A DNA stretch of 64,000 nt from Deinococcus aerophilus. GTDB taxonomy: Bacteria > Deinococcota > Deinococci > Deinococcales > Deinococcaceae. Shown here in pieces: positions 15,943 to 26,593 of this stretch. Position 1 is the first letter of the stretch. Each line of letters begins with the position of its first letter. Position numbers and translations under genes: made by a program. Location of the stretch: positions 1 through 64,000 of the forward strand of contig NZ_BMOM01000001.1 of assembly GCF_014647075.1 (NCBI RefSeq). The letters are read 5' to 3'. Under the pieces are notes generated by a model that worked only from the letters and a program-made list of their open reading frames with translations, searched no databases and was not told where the DNA came from.

Positions 15943-17145
15943 GTGCGCCTCCTGCCTGCTCTGGCCCTGTCTGCCCTGCTGCTCACGCCCGCTGCCCAGG
16001 CCGCGCCGCTGCGCCTGGAGTTCTGGCACGCCATGACCGGCGTGCAGGACACCGTGGCGGGATATGCCCGGGACTTCAACGCCTCACAGAGCGCCTACGA
16101 AATCGTGCCGGTGGCGCAGGGCAACTACCGCGAACTGCAGCCCCGGCTGGAGGCGGCCATCCGGGCGGGCAAGCCCCCCGCGCTGGCCCAGGTGGAGTTC
16201 ACGCAGTTTCCGGATCTGGTGGCCGGGGGGCAGCTGATGGACCTGAGCCGCGCCGAGGCCGAGCTGCCCGAGGCCCTGAAGAACGACTTTTACCCGGCGG
16301 TGTGGCGCTCGGGGCAGCAGGCCGGCAAGACCTACGGCCTGCCGTGGAACGTCAGCGTGCCGGTATTGATGTACAACGCCGGAGCCCTGAAGAAGGCCGG
16401 GGTGGCGGTGCCGGGCACCTGGAGTGCGCTGGAGGCGGCCAGCGGGCAGCTGGTGGGCGGGGGCCGCCGGCCGCTGGTCGCGCTGGCCGACGGCTGGACC
16501 TTCGAGGCCAACGTGCTCTCGCGCGGGGGCGCGCTGGTCAGCGGCAATCAGCCGGCCCTCAACAGCCCCGAGGCGGTCGAGGCGCTGACCCAGCTTGCAC
16601 GCATGAGCGCCGCGAAGTCGGCCCAGCCGCGCGGCCTGGGGGAGGCCACCCGCGCCGCCTTCGACTTCGCGCGCGGGCAGAACGTCTTCGCCCTGGCGAG
16701 CGTGGCCAACTGGACCGACGCGCGCCGGCTGCCGTTTTTTCAGCTGGGCATCGCGCCGTTTCCCTGTGAGAAGGCCGGGGCCTGCACGGTGCCGCTGGGC
16801 GGCGCGACCCTGACCGTGCCGCGCGGCAACGGCGCGGGCGCGCAGGCGGGGGCGCTGGCCTTCTGGCAGTACCTGATGGACCCGGCCCGCCTGGCCGGCT
16901 GGGTGCAGGCCACCGCCTACGCGCCGCCGCGCCGCGCCGTGACGCCGCTGCTGGAGGGTTGGTATGCCAAAAATCCTCAGCTGCGCGCCGCGCACGCCCA
17001 GCTGGGCCGCGCCGTGCCGCGCCCGGCGGTGCCCGGGTACGAGGGCTGGTCCCGGCTGCTCGAAGACGCGATCACTGCCGCCACCAGCGGCCGGCAAAGT
17101 GCCCGGGCCGCGCTCGACGACGCTCAGCGCAAGGCGCTGAGATAG
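15943..17145 (+). CDS. ABC transporter substrate-binding protein, UgpB-like
   Basis: A 400-residue extracytoplasmic solute-binding protein of family 1. A Sec signal peptide covers about residues 1-20 (LALSALLLTPAAQA, cleavage after AQA) without a lipobox cysteine. LEFWHAMTG at the mature N terminus and YGLPWNVSVPVLMYN around residue 128 are typical of sn-glycerol-3-phosphate or sugar binding proteins. No permease or ATPase gene for it is nearby, so it must use partners elsewhere. The ligand is inferred only at family level. Confidence 0.85.
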   Translation: MRLLPALALSALLLTPAAQAAPLRLEFWHAMTGVQDTVAGYARDFNASQSAYEIVPVAQGNYRELQPRLEAAIRAGKPPALAQVEFTQFPDLVAGGQLMDLSRAEAELPEALKNDFYPAVWRSGQQAGKTYGLPWNVSVPVLMYNAGALKKAGVAVPGTWSALEAASGQLVGGGRRPLVALADGWTFEANVLSRGGALVSGNQPALNSPEAVEALTQLARMSAAKSAQPRGLGEATRAAFDFARGQNVFALASVANWTDARRLPFFQLGIAPFPCEKAGACTVPLGGATLTVPRGNGAGAQAGALAFWQYLMDPARLAGWVQATAYAPPRRAVTPLLEGWYAKNPQLRAAHAQLGRAVPRPAVPGYEGWSRLLEDAITAATSGRQSARAALDDAQRKALR

Positions 17146-17159
17146 AGGTAGGGGCCGCC

Positions 17160-17597
17160 ATGACCGTCTTCTATCTGCTGCTCACGCTGGCCTTCGCCGG
17201 GGTCCTCGGCGCGCTGCTGTGGCGCCCGGGCGCGGCCCGCGCCACCGTGGTGTGGGGGCTGGCGGGGCTGCTGCCGCTGCTCGCGGCCCTCACGAGCGCG
17301 GTGGGGGCCCAGAACCAGGCCGCCCGCGTGCTGGGCACGTACCAGCCGCGCGCGGTCGGGGTGGTAATCACCAACGGCGTCCACACCCAGGGTGTGGTCC
17401 TCGACCCGCAGGATGCCGCGTGTGTGGAGCGGGCCCTGCGCCTGCGCTCGAAGGCCACGCTGATGACCCCCGCCGGTCCGGTTCCCCTGAACAGCGCCAC
17501 CCGCGTCACCGGCCAGCTGCCCCCCCAGGCCGCCGTCGAGGCGCTGACCGTGCGCGGCGAGCTGAACTGCCCCCACCTCAGGGCGACCCGGGAGTAG
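17160..17597 (+). CDS. small membrane-anchored protein of unknown function
   Basis: A 145-residue protein starting 14 nt after the solute-binding protein gene, preceded by a purine-rich GAGGTAGGGG. Two hydrophobic segments cover about residues 3-21 and 29-48, followed by a soluble domain with two cysteines (DAACVERALR and LNCPHL) that could form a disulphide outside the membrane. I do not recognise the family. The tandem arrangement suggests co-transcription with the binding protein. Confidence 0.65.
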   Translation: MTVFYLLLTLAFAGVLGALLWRPGAARATVVWGLAGLLPLLAALTSAVGAQNQAARVLGTYQPRAVGVVITNGVHTQGVVLDPQDAACVERALRLRSKATLMTPAGPVPLNSATRVTGQLPPQAAVEALTVRGELNCPHLRATRE

Positions 17598-17629
17598 GCG
17601 GGGCCCCCGCCAGCCCCTGTTGCTGGCTC

Positions 17630-18289
<660 letters not shown>

Positions 18290-18367
18290 TCTCAGTTCCT
18301 TTGGGCGGTTGTCCGGCCGCCGTCTGCAGCGGATGGCTGTGGTCCGCGCCGTGCCTTCCGCGCCGCT

Positions 18368-19741
18368 TTATCCCACCAGAATATCGCGCTCCGGCGGATA
18401 CTTGACGTTGCGTTTCTGGGTGCTGCGCAGGCTGAAGGCCACCGCGAAGGTCAGCGGCCCGATGCGCCCCAGGTACATCAGGGCGGTCAGGATCAGCAGG
18501 CCGGGGTCGTTGATCAGGTGGGTGGTGTTCATGCTCAGGCCCACCGTGGCGGCGGCGCTGACGGTCTCGAACAGCAGGTGGGTAAAACCCAGCTTGGGAT
18601 TGGTGGCGAGCAGCGCAAAGAAGGAGGTGGCGACGAGCAGCGTGTACAGCGTGGTGATGCTGCCGGCGCGGACGACGTTCTCGCCCTCCACCCGCCGCCG
18701 GAACACGATCAGCTCGCCGCGTCCGCGCACCATGTTCCACGCGCTGCCGACCAGGATGGCGAAGGTACTCGTCTTGATGCCGCCCCCAGTAGAGCCGCTG
18801 TTCGCTCCGATGAACATCAGCCCGATCACGGTGAAGATGGTCGCGGTGTTCATGGCCTCGATGTTGACGGTCGAAAAGCCGCCGGACCGGGGGGTCATGC
18901 TCTGGAAGAAGGCGGCCAGGAACCGGCCCGGTGTGGACAGCGCCCCCAACGTGCGGCTGTTGTTCCACTCCAGCGCCAGAATGATCAGCGTGCCCAGAAC
19001 AAGCAGGATGGACGTGGTGAGCATGGTCAGGCGGCTGTAGACGAGCAGGCGGTTGCGCCGGGGCTGCAGCAGGTGCGACACATAGTTCAGCTGCACCAGA
19101 AAGCCCAGGCCGCCCAGAATGACCAGTGCGCTAATGGTCAGGCTGACCAGCGGATCGGCCGCGTAGGGGGTCATGCCGCCCGACAGCACCACGAAGCCGC
19201 CGTTGTTGTAGGCGCTGATGGAATGAAAGACCGCCTGGTACAGGCCCTCGCCCAGGCCGTACTGCGGAACAAAACGCAGCGAGAGCAGCACCGCGCCCAC
19301 CAGTTCGGTGACGAAGGTGTAGGCCAGGATGGCCCGCAGCAGCGGCATCACCCCGCCCACGTTCAGGGCATTGAGCTGCGCGACTAGGCCCTGACGCTCG
19401 CTGAAGTTCAGCCGCCGCCCGGTCAGGAAGGCGAACAGCGTGCTGAAGGTCAGGATGCCCAGCCCGCCGATCTGAACCAGCGTGATGATGATGATCTGTC
19501 CCAGCCGCGTGAAGGCCTCGCCGGTGTCGGCAACCACCAGCCCGGTGATGCAGATGGAACTGGTGGCCGTGAACAGCAGGTCAATGCTGCTCAGGTTCGC
19601 GGCGGGCCGCTGAACCCCCGGCAGGTGCAGCAGCGCCGTGCCGATCAGGATGCCGGCCAGATACACCAGCGCCAGCAGCTGCGGCGGCGTCAGGCGCGCA
19701 CTCAGCGTGCGGCGCGGCAGGGAAAGGGGGCGGGCCTTCAC
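18368..19741 (-). CDS. ktrB: KtrB/TrkH-type potassium channel subunit
   Basis: A 457-residue K+ translocating membrane protein. The four pore loops are recognisable: ICITGLVV, ISAYNNGGF, MTPRSGGFST and ATVGLSMNTT, with a selectivity-filter glycine in each, and the conserved GANSGSTGGGIKT after the third. Eight or more membrane spans are evident. Start is a GTG with AAAGGAACG about 8 nt upstream. It lies between the second TrkH-like gene and ktrA, all in one direction, so a Ktr operon is likely. Confidence 0.9.
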   Translation of the reverse strand: MKARPLSLPRRTLSARLTPPQLLALVYLAGILIGTALLHLPGVQRPAANLSSIDLLFTATSSICITGLVVADTGEAFTRLGQIIIITLVQIGGLGILTFSTLFAFLTGRRLNFSERQGLVAQLNALNVGGVMPLLRAILAYTFVTELVGAVLLSLRFVPQYGLGEGLYQAVFHSISAYNNGGFVVLSGGMTPYAADPLVSLTISALVILGGLGFLVQLNYVSHLLQPRRNRLLVYSRLTMLTTSILLVLGTLIILALEWNNSRTLGALSTPGRFLAAFFQSMTPRSGGFSTVNIEAMNTATIFTVIGLMFIGANSGSTGGGIKTSTFAILVGSAWNMVRGRGELIVFRRRVEGENVVRAGSITTLYTLLVATSFFALLATNPKLGFTHLLFETVSAAATVGLSMNTTHLINDPGLLILTALMYLGRIGPLTFAVAFSLRSTQKRNVKYPPERDILVG

Positions 19742-19840
19742 GGGTGCGTTCCTTTATAGCGGAAGCGGAGCGGCGGTGCGTCCGCCGGGGCGGGGAACGC
19801 GGACCCCTGCCTCCCGTGCCCGCTCACCCGACCGGCCCCT

Positions 19841-21250
19841 TCACCCGATCAGGATGTCGTGCTCGGCCGGATAGCGCACCAGCCTGCGCGAGTCCGGGCG
19901 GCTGAAGGCGACCGCGAAGGTGAGCGGCCCGATGCGGCCCAGGAACATCAGGAAGATCAGCACGACCTCCTGATCGGGGTTGAGCAGTGGGGTGGTGTTC
20001 ATGCTCAGGCCCACCGTGGCGAAGGCGCTGACGGTCTCGAAGAACAGCTGAAGAAACAGGATGTCCTTGTTGGTGTTCAGCAGCAGCAGCAGCAAAAAGC
20101 CCAGGTTGACCAGTCCCAGGCTCAGCAGGCCCACGGTCATGGCCCGCAGGATGGTGGTGGTGTCGATGCGCCGGCGAAACAGCGTGGTGTCGCTGCGTCC
20201 GCGCACCATGCCCCACGCCGAGGCCATCATCACGTAGAAGGTATTGGTCTTGATGCCGCCGCCGGTCGAACCGGGATTGGCCCCGATAAACATCAGCAGA
20301 ATGGTCATGAACAGCGTAACGAAGCCCATGGTGCTGTAGTCCAGCGTGTTGAAGCCGGCGGTGCGCGGCGTGACGCCCTGGAACCACGACGCGAGCAGCT
20401 TGTTGCCCACGGACAGCGTGCCCAGGGTGGAGGGGTTGTTCCACTCGGTCAGGGCAAAGCCCAGCGTGCCGATCAGCAGCAGCGCGCCCATCATGGTGAG
20501 CGACAGCTTGCTGTTGGCGCTCAGGCGGGCGCGGCGGCGGTCGCGCAGGTGGGCAAGCACGTTCAGCTGGACCAAAAAGCCCATGCCGCCCAGCACGATC
20601 AGCAGCGGCACGAAGATGTTGATGACCGGATTGGTCACGAAGCCGGTCAGGCCGGTGGCGTACAGGCTGAAGCCCGCGTTGTTAAAGGCGCTGACCGAAT
20701 GAAACAGCGCGAAGTACAGCCCGCGTCCCAGCCCCTCGGCGGGCACGAACACGGCGCTCAGGACCACGGTGCCCGCCAGCTCCACCAGCACCGAACTCAG
20801 GACGATGGTGCGGACCAGCCGGACCACGCCGCCCAGTTCCAGGGCGCTGACCTGCTGCGCCACCTGGATGCGGTCGGTGACCCCCACACGGCGGCGCAGC
20901 GCCAGTGCGAACAGCGTGCCCAGCGTGATCAGTCCCAGGCCCCCGATCTGAATCAGCCCCAGCAGCACCACCTCGCCGAAGGTGGAGAAGGTGGTTCCCG
21001 GGTCCACCACCGCCAGACCCGTGACGCACACCGCGCTCGTTGCCATGAACAGCGCCTGTACCGGGCGCAGGGTCTGGCCCGGCTCCAGGCTGATGGGCAG
21101 CAGGAACAGCCCGGCCCCGATCAGGATCGTGACCGCAAAGGACACGGCGATCAGCTGCGGCGGGTTGAGCCGCGCGAGCCAGCGCCGGCGGATGCGGGTC
21201 CCGCCGGGCGACTCGGGGCCCCGGGGGCTGGAAGGGGGGAGCCGGGTCAT
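19841..21250 (-). CDS. second KtrB/TrkH-type potassium channel subunit
   Basis: A 469-residue paralogue of the next gene, with pore loops VCVTGLAVV, VSAFNNAGF, VTPRTAGFNT and ATVGLSMNTT and the GANPGSTGGGIKT element. It has a longer polar, Pro/Arg-rich N terminus. ATG 21250 is chosen because the in-frame extension up to 21613 is Arg/Ser/Pro-rich and overlaps the divergent methyltransferase gene. The stop lies about 100 nt before the next TrkH-like gene; the two may share KtrA or be alternative channels. Confidence 0.88.
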   Translation of the reverse strand: MTRLPPSSPRGPESPGGTRIRRRWLARLNPPQLIAVSFAVTILIGAGLFLLPISLEPGQTLRPVQALFMATSAVCVTGLAVVDPGTTFSTFGEVVLLGLIQIGGLGLITLGTLFALALRRRVGVTDRIQVAQQVSALELGGVVRLVRTIVLSSVLVELAGTVVLSAVFVPAEGLGRGLYFALFHSVSAFNNAGFSLYATGLTGFVTNPVINIFVPLLIVLGGMGFLVQLNVLAHLRDRRRARLSANSKLSLTMMGALLLIGTLGFALTEWNNPSTLGTLSVGNKLLASWFQGVTPRTAGFNTLDYSTMGFVTLFMTILLMFIGANPGSTGGGIKTNTFYVMMASAWGMVRGRSDTTLFRRRIDTTTILRAMTVGLLSLGLVNLGFLLLLLLNTNKDILFLQLFFETVSAFATVGLSMNTTPLLNPDQEVVLIFLMFLGRIGPLTFAVAFSRPDSRRLVRYPAEHDILIG

Positions 21251-21378
21251 GCGGCGTCCGGCGACAGGAGCGGGCCCTGTCCGGGAGCGGCGGAACTGAG
21301 CGGGGTCCGTGTCATTGCGCGGCCCGGATTGTACGCCTCTCGGAAGCCGGGGGCGGGAAACAGGGGGGCCGGGCAGGC

Positions 21379-21384
21379 TATACT
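21379..21384 (+). promoter_or_regulatory. -10 box of RNA methyltransferase gene
   Basis: TATACT, 8 nt before the ATG at 21393. Confidence 0.65.
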
Positions 21385-21392
21385 GCCCTGCT

Positions 21393-22475
21393 ATGCCCCG
21401 TTCCCCCCGTACAGACCGTCTGCATCCCGCCGGGAAGAGGAAATCGGGCCGTCCCAAGGTGGACCACCGCACCCGCCAGCCCGCCCACGAATATGAGCTG
21501 GAGGTGCTGCCCGGCCTGGAACACGTCGCCGAGACCGAACTCGCGGCCGTGCCGCTGGCGCGTGACCTGCGGGGCCTACGCTTCTGGTATCCCGGCGACC
21601 CCGAACGCCTCACCCGCCTGCGCTCGGCGGTGGCCGCCTACCGCGTGCGCGCCTGGGACGTGCCGCGCCCGCGCGGCCTGCTGGGACACCAGCAACTCGG
21701 CGAGCTGACCGACTTTCTGCGTGGCGTGATCGCGCAGGGCGGGCACACCTCCTTCCGGCTGGGCGCGGCGGGCAAGGAATCGGGCGTGATGCAGCGGCTC
21801 GCCGAGGAACTGCAGGCGGGTCTGAACCTGCCGCACCACCCGACCGAGGGCGAGCTGCTGATCCGCCTGCGCCCGCAGCAGGACGGCCCCGGCTGGGAGG
21901 TGCTCGCCCGGCTCACGCCCCGCCCGCTCAGCGCCCGTGCGTGGCGGGTGTGCAACCGCGAGGGTGGCCTGAACGCCACGCTGGCCTACGCGACCCACAA
22001 ACTCGCCGGACAGCGTGATGTGGACCGCATCTTCAACCCCATGTGCGGCAGCGGCACCCTGATGATTGAGCGCGACCTGCTGGGACCGTCCGACGCGCTG
22101 GTGGGTGTGGACCTCGATCAGGGCGCGGTGGACTGCGCGCGCGCCAACATCCAGGCCGCCGGGCGCACCCTGGAAGTGGCCCGCATAGACGCGCTGCACA
22201 CCGGCCTGCCGGCGCGTTCCTTTGACCTGATCGTGGCCGACCTGCCGTGGGGCGACGCCATCGGGACCCACGGGGGCAACGCCGCACTGTACCCGGCTTT
22301 CTTGCAGGAGATGCACCGCCTGATCAGCCGCCAGGGCCGCCTGGCCGTCATCACCCACGAGATCCGGTTGTTCGAGGGCCTGCTGCGGGACCAGACCGCG
22401 TGGGCCGCGCGTGAACTGCTGCAGGTGTACAGCGGCGGCCACCACCCCAAGGTGTATCTGCTGAACAGGCGCTGA
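21393..22475 (+). CDS. THUMP-type tRNA/rRNA guanine-N2 methyltransferase
   Basis: A 360-residue SAM-dependent RNA methyltransferase. The N-terminal half ([15 protein letters not shown] onward) is an NFLD/THUMP-like RNA-binding part; the C-terminal Rossmann fold has [12 protein letters not shown] (SAM loop, about residue 215), [14 protein letters not shown], and the catalytic ADLPWGD (NPPY-like, about residue 282). This is the Trm14/TrmN layout that forms m2G6 in tRNA in Thermus and archaea; an RlmL-like rRNA role is the alternative. Confidence 0.87.
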   Translation: MPRSPRTDRLHPAGKRKSGRPKVDHRTRQPAHEYELEVLPGLEHVAETELAAVPLARDLRGLRFWYPGDPERLTRLRSAVAAYRVRAWDVPRPRGLLGHQQLGELTDFLRGVIAQGGHTSFRLGAAGKESGVMQRLAEELQAGLNLPHHPTEGELLIRLRPQQDGPGWEVLARLTPRPLSARAWRVCNREGGLNATLAYATHKLAGQRDVDRIFNPMCGSGTLMIERDLLGPSDALVGVDLDQGAVDCARANIQAAGRTLEVARIDALHTGLPARSFDLIVADLPWGDAIGTHGGNAALYPAFLQEMHRLISRQGRLAVITHEIRLFEGLLRDQTAWAARELLQVYSGGHHPKVYLLNRR

Positions 22476-22482
22476 GGCACGG

Positions 22483-22488
22483 TACCCT
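22483..22488 (+). promoter_or_regulatory. -10 box of oxidoreductase gene
   Basis: TACCCT, 6 nt before the ATG at 22495. Confidence 0.55.
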
Positions 22489-22494
22489 GCCCCC

Positions 22495-23508
22495 ATGTCA
22501 GACAACGGGCAGGCGGCGGGACTGCGGTGGGGACTGCTGGGGGCGGCGCGCATTGCGCGGGCACTGATTCCGGCCATCCGGGCCAGTGGGGGCGAGGTCA
22601 CGGCGCTGGGCGTGCGCGATCCGGCCTCGGTGCGGGCCCAGGCCTTCGCCGAGGAATGGGGAGTGCCGCTGCTCGGCGGCTATGACGCGGTGCTCGCGGC
22701 CGATGTGGACGCGGTCTACAACCCGCTGCCCAACGACCTGCACCGCCCGTGGACCCTGGCGGCGCTGCGGGCGGGCAAGCACGCCCTGACCGAGAAGCCG
22801 CTGACGCTGAACGCCGCCGAGGCGCAGGAGCTTGCGGACGCGGCGCAGGAGACGAACCGGGTGCTGCTGGAAGCCTTCGCGTACCGCTTTCATCCGCACA
22901 TCACCCGTCTGCGTCAGATCGTGCGTGGCGGTGACCTGGGAGAAGTCCGGGCGGTGCACGCGGCCTTCGGTTTCGCGATGGACAATCCCGACGACTTCCG
23001 CTGGGACCCGGCCAGAGGCGGCGGCGCCCTGTACGACGTGGGCACCTATCCGGTCAATCTGATCCGGCTGTTGCTGGGCGAACCGCGCTCTGCCGTGGCC
23101 CGCGCCCGCTGGACGCCCGGTGGGATAGACATAGGACTGAGCGGCGTTCTGGAATACGGCGGGACCCTGGCCAGCCTGGACTGTGCCTTCGACTGGGGCA
23201 GCCCCTCCACGCAGCGTCTGACCGTGGTGGGTACGCACGCAACCCTGGATGTGGACGGGGTCTTCAGCAGCAACATGCAGGTGCCTGTCATCTTCAGGAT
23301 CACGGACGCCGGGGGCGCACGCACCGAGGAATTTGCGCCCTTCAACGCCTACACCGCGATGGTCGGGCACTTTCAGCGGGTGGTGCGCGGCGAGGAGGCC
23401 GCCCTGTTTCCTCCCGGGGACAGCGTGAGGCACGCGCGGGTGATGGACGCGCTGTTTGAATCGGCACGCACGGGACAGCGGGCCGACATCGGGGAGCGGG
23501 GCCTGTAA
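22495..23508 (+). CDS. Gfo/Idh/MocA family oxidoreductase
   Basis: A 337-residue NAD(P)-dependent dehydrogenase. The Rossmann fold begins [16 protein letters not shown], the TEKPLTLN motif with the conserved lysine is near residue 100, and the C-terminal half has the family alpha/beta substrate domain with a [11 protein letters not shown] signature. Dimeric dihydrodiol or glucose-fructose oxidoreductase-like activity is possible; the substrate cannot be inferred. Confidence 0.88.
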   Translation: MSDNGQAAGLRWGLLGAARIARALIPAIRASGGEVTALGVRDPASVRAQAFAEEWGVPLLGGYDAVLAADVDAVYNPLPNDLHRPWTLAALRAGKHALTEKPLTLNAAEAQELADAAQETNRVLLEAFAYRFHPHITRLRQIVRGGDLGEVRAVHAAFGFAMDNPDDFRWDPARGGGALYDVGTYPVNLIRLLLGEPRSAVARARWTPGGIDIGLSGVLEYGGTLASLDCAFDWGSPSTQRLTVVGTHATLDVDGVFSSNMQVPVIFRITDAGGARTEEFAPFNAYTAMVGHFQRVVRGEEAALFPPGDSVRHARVMDALFESARTGQRADIGERGL

Positions 23509-23570
23509 AGGGCAGCCGGCAGCCGGCCACAGGTTCCGGGTTCTGGAGATGGGGCCCTGCGGCCTACCCC

Positions 23571-25772
23571 TCACGGAATCGGCCAGCGGATCGTGCCCGA
23601 CTGGTCGGTGCGCCACACCCTGACCCCCGCCGCGCCCAAACGCCCCAGCACGTCCGGGTGGGGATGGCCGTAGGTGTTGCGGCCGACGCTGATCACCGCG
23701 TCGGTGGGGGCGGTCTGGCGCAGCAGCTCGGCGTCGGTGCTGAAGCGGCTGCCGTGGTGGGCGACCTTCAAAACATTGAGTTTGCCCACCCCGATCAGGT
23801 CCTCGGCCGGGTCGGGCAGGTCGCCCAGGATGGCCGTGCTCCATGCCCCCGACTGCACGCGCAGGGCCACGCTGTTCTCGTTGTCCTCGGTGCTCCAGAC
23901 CCTACCCTCCGGCCACAGCACGCTCAGGTCCACTCCGTCCGAGCGGACGTGGTCGCCGCGCCGGACCTCGCGCACGGGCACGCCCTCTTCCCGGGCGGCG
24001 GCGAGGAGAGTGTCCAGCACCGGGTCGCCCGCCTTGTTGTGGCCGATCCACAGCTCGCCCACCGGCAGGGCGCGCAGCACGCTGTTCAGGCCCTCGATGT
24101 GGTCGGTGTCGGCGTGGGTGCCGACCACCACGTCGAGGTGGCGCACCCCCAGCGCCCGCAGCGCCGGGACCACCGTGCGGCCGCCCACGTCGTAGTCCGA
24201 GCCAACCGAGCCTCCGGCGTCCACGAGCACCGTCAGGTGGGGCAGCCGGATCAGGGTGGCGTCGCCCTGGCCCACGTCGAGGTAGACCATCTCGCGCGCG
24301 GGATGCAGGCGCGGGGGCAGCGCGAGCAGCAGCGCACAGGCCAGGACGGTTCCCAGCGCCACGGGCGCGCGGACGCGGCCCAGCAGCCACAGCACGCCCG
24401 CCCCGGCACATACGGCGTAGGCGACAAATCCAGCCGGGGAGACCTGTCCCCACGCCAGCACCGGGGCCTGACCAAATGCCTCCACGATGCCCAGCAGGCC
24501 AGCCGCCAGCGGCCCCACAAGCACATTGACCGGCGCGGCCAGCGGGCCGAGCAGGCCGGCCACGAAGCCCAGCGGCACCAGCGCGGCCATCACCACGCCC
24601 GCCGCGAGGTTGGCGGGCAGGCCCACCAGCGGCAGCTGGCCGAAGGTGGCGGCAATCACCGGCAGCGTGCCCAGCTCGGCGAGCACGCTGGCCACCAGCG
24701 CCAGCCGCAGCCACAGCGGCCAGCGTTCCGGCAGCCGCCGCGCCGCCCGGCCCGAGAGACTCAGGGCGAGCACCGCCAGAAACGACAGCTGAAAGCCGAT
24801 GTCCAGCAGCCACATCGGAAACAGCAGCAAGCAGACCAGCGCAGCCAGGGCCGTGATGCCGATGGGATCGGGGCGACCGCGGCCCACCGCCAGCGCGAGC
24901 AGCACCACCCCGCCCATGACCACCGCGCGGGTGATGCTGGGCGAGACCCCCACCAGTACGAACAGGTAGGGAACGAGCAGCGCGGCAGGCAGGCCGTAGC
25001 GCCACGCGGGGGGCCAGCCCAGCCGGGTCAGCAGCCAGATCAGCACCCCCGTGATCAGCGCGACGTTCTGCCCCGACAGCGCCATCAGGTGGGCCAGCCC
25101 GGCGCGGTTGAAGGCGTCGCGGACACGGTAGCCCTGCGTGAACTCCTGCTGCCCGATGTCGTTGCGGTCGCCCAGTTCGATGGCGGTCATCAGCGCCGCC
25201 TCGCGCGTGGGCAGACCCGCCGTGAGGCCGCGGCGGAACCAGCCGCGCAGGCCGCGTTCCGGCTGCGAACCGCGCACCTGGGCGGCCACGAGCACCGCCG
25301 TCGGGGTGGGCACAAAGACCCCGCCCTGGGCCCGCAGCCACGCCGCCTGGTTAAAGCCGCCGGGCGTGCGCTGGCCTTCCGGGGCCACCAGACGCCCGCT
25401 GACGACCAGCGGCCCTGGCCTGACCAGTGGCTTGGGGGCAAGCACCAGCCGGGCACGCGGATCTCGCAGGTTCAGAAACTGGCCGTCCCACTCGCCGCTC
25501 AGCGTGACCTGTGCGCCGCGCCACGGCAGCAAGGGATCGGGCCGGGCCGCCACCAGCCGCTCCGATCCGAAACCCGCCGCCGCGCCGGCCAGCGCCAGCA
25601 CGGCGAGCAGCGGGCGGGCGTCGCGCAGGGCCAGGACCATGCCCAGCAATAGGGTCAGCGCTCCCCACCACACGCCCAGCCCCAGCTGAATGCCGCCCAT
25701 CACCCCGAACACGGCGGGCACCGACCACGCCAGCCGGCCCGCCCCCCCTGACGAGAAGCCGGGCCAGGACAC
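23571..25772 (-). CDS. comEC: DNA internalisation competence protein ComEC/Rec2
   Basis: Inner-membrane channel for single-stranded DNA uptake in natural transformation. The 733-residue protein has an N-terminal DUF4131-like part, a central multi-span competence domain (from about residue 210, [16 protein letters not shown]), and a C-terminal metallo-beta-lactamase domain with [13 protein letters not shown] and [12 protein letters not shown]. Start is a GTG directly after the comEA stop codon with no gap, so the two are translationally linked. Confidence 0.93.
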   Translation of the reverse strand: MSWPGFSSGGAGRLAWSVPAVFGVMGGIQLGLGVWWGALTLLLGMVLALRDARPLLAVLALAGAAAGFGSERLVAARPDPLLPWRGAQVTLSGEWDGQFLNLRDPRARLVLAPKPLVRPGPLVVSGRLVAPEGQRTPGGFNQAAWLRAQGGVFVPTPTAVLVAAQVRGSQPERGLRGWFRRGLTAGLPTREAALMTAIELGDRNDIGQQEFTQGYRVRDAFNRAGLAHLMALSGQNVALITGVLIWLLTRLGWPPAWRYGLPAALLVPYLFVLVGVSPSITRAVVMGGVVLLALAVGRGRPDPIGITALAALVCLLLFPMWLLDIGFQLSFLAVLALSLSGRAARRLPERWPLWLRLALVASVLAELGTLPVIAATFGQLPLVGLPANLAAGVVMAALVPLGFVAGLLGPLAAPVNVLVGPLAAGLLGIVEAFGQAPVLAWGQVSPAGFVAYAVCAGAGVLWLLGRVRAPVALGTVLACALLLALPPRLHPAREMVYLDVGQGDATLIRLPHLTVLVDAGGSVGSDYDVGGRTVVPALRALGVRHLDVVVGTHADTDHIEGLNSVLRALPVGELWIGHNKAGDPVLDTLLAAAREEGVPVREVRRGDHVRSDGVDLSVLWPEGRVWSTEDNENSVALRVQSGAWSTAILGDLPDPAEDLIGVGKLNVLKVAHHGSRFSTDAELLRQTAPTDAVISVGRNTYGHPHPDVLGRLGAAGVRVWRTDQSGTIRWPIP

Positions 25773-26162
25773 CTAGAAGCCCACCAGTGGAGCCAGCGTG
25801 TTCAGGGTGGCCTCGCCCACCCCCTTTACAGCGTCCAGATCGGACAGCGAGCGCAGGGGGCGCGCGGCGATGATCCGGGCGGCCATCACCGGCCCGACCC
25901 GGGGCAGGGCCTCAAGCTGTTCCTCGGAGGCGGTGTTGAGGTTCAGGCGGCCCGAGATCAGCGGTTTCACGCTGGCGGTGGTCGGATACGTGGGCGGTTC
26001 GCTGGCTGCCGTTCGGGAGGCCGGTGCCGTGACCGGCGGCAGCGCCGCGCGGGTCACCGTGGGCACCTGCGGACGGGGCAGCAGCGCCGGCCCCAGCGCC
26101 AGCACGCTGACCAGCACCACGCCTGCTCCCAGTCCCAGGATCCAGCTGCGCTCGCTGTCCAT
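25773..26162 (-). CDS. comEA: competence protein ComEA, helix-hairpin-helix
   Basis: A DNA receptor for transformation, 129 residues: an N-terminal membrane anchor (about residues 10-28), a Pro/Thr/Ala linker, then a ComEA-type helix-hairpin-helix domain that starts RLNLNTASEEQLEALPRVGPVMAARII and ends DLDAVKGVGEATLNTLAPLV. It is immediately upstream of comEC in one operon. Confidence 0.93.
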   Translation of the reverse strand: MDSERSWILGLGAGVVLVSVLALGPALLPRPQVPTVTRAALPPVTAPASRTAASEPPTYPTTASVKPLISGRLNLNTASEEQLEALPRVGPVMAARIIAARPLRSLSDLDAVKGVGEATLNTLAPLVGF

Positions 26163-26172
26163 TACGCGCCGC

Positions 26173-26178
26173 AGTGTA
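26173..26178 (-). promoter_or_regulatory. -10 box of comEA-comEC
   Basis: TACACT on the minus strand, 10 nt before the comEA ATG. Confidence 0.5.
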
Positions 26179-26227
26179 GGTCAGCGCCGGTGCCGGGGCG
26201 CGCAGATTTGAGCGGTGGCGTGGAGCG

Positions 26228-26593
26228 CTAGCTGCCCCGGTAGGTGCTGTACGACCACGGCGTCATCACCAGCGGCACGTGGTAGTGGGCGTCCGCGCGG
26301 CCCACCGTGAAACGCAACGTCACCACGTCCAGAAACGGTGGATCGGCTGCCGCCGCAAAGTCGGCGAAATACTCGGCCACAAAGAAGGTCAACTCGTAGG
26401 TGCCGCGCTGCAGCGCGCCGCGCTCTATGAGTGGAGCGTCGGTGCGGCCGTCGGCGTTGGTCACGGCCGCCGTGAGCCTGAGGCGTTCCTCTGCGTTCAC
26501 CCGCCACAGTTCCACCCGCACGCCCTGTGCGGGGCGTCCCCGTGCGGTGTCCAGCACGTGGGTGCTGAGTCCGGCTCCAGCGTGGGCCGCCAT
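26228..26593 (-). CDS. uraH: 5-hydroxyisourate hydrolase
   Basis: Hydrolyses 5-hydroxyisourate, the uricase product, to OHCU. The 121-residue transthyretin-related protein has the STHVLDTARGRPA N-terminal motif with the catalytic histidine, the ADAHYHVPLVMTPWSYSTYRGS C terminus with the YRGS tetrapeptide diagnostic for HIU hydrolase, and the usual length. Its ATG shares one base with the uricase stop codon (TGATG), so it is coupled to uricase. Confidence 0.95.
   Translation of the reverse strand: MAAHAGAGLSTHVLDTARGRPAQGVRVELWRVNAEERLRLTAAVTNADGRTDAPLIERGALQRGTYELTFFVAEYFADFAAAADPPFLDVVTLRFTVGRADAHYHVPLVMTPWSYSTYRGS

Noticed and set aside
23658..25652. A 664-codon frame antisense to comEC.
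   Set aside because: Composition is Gln/Arg/Gly/His-rich without domains; comEC on the other strand is unambiguous.
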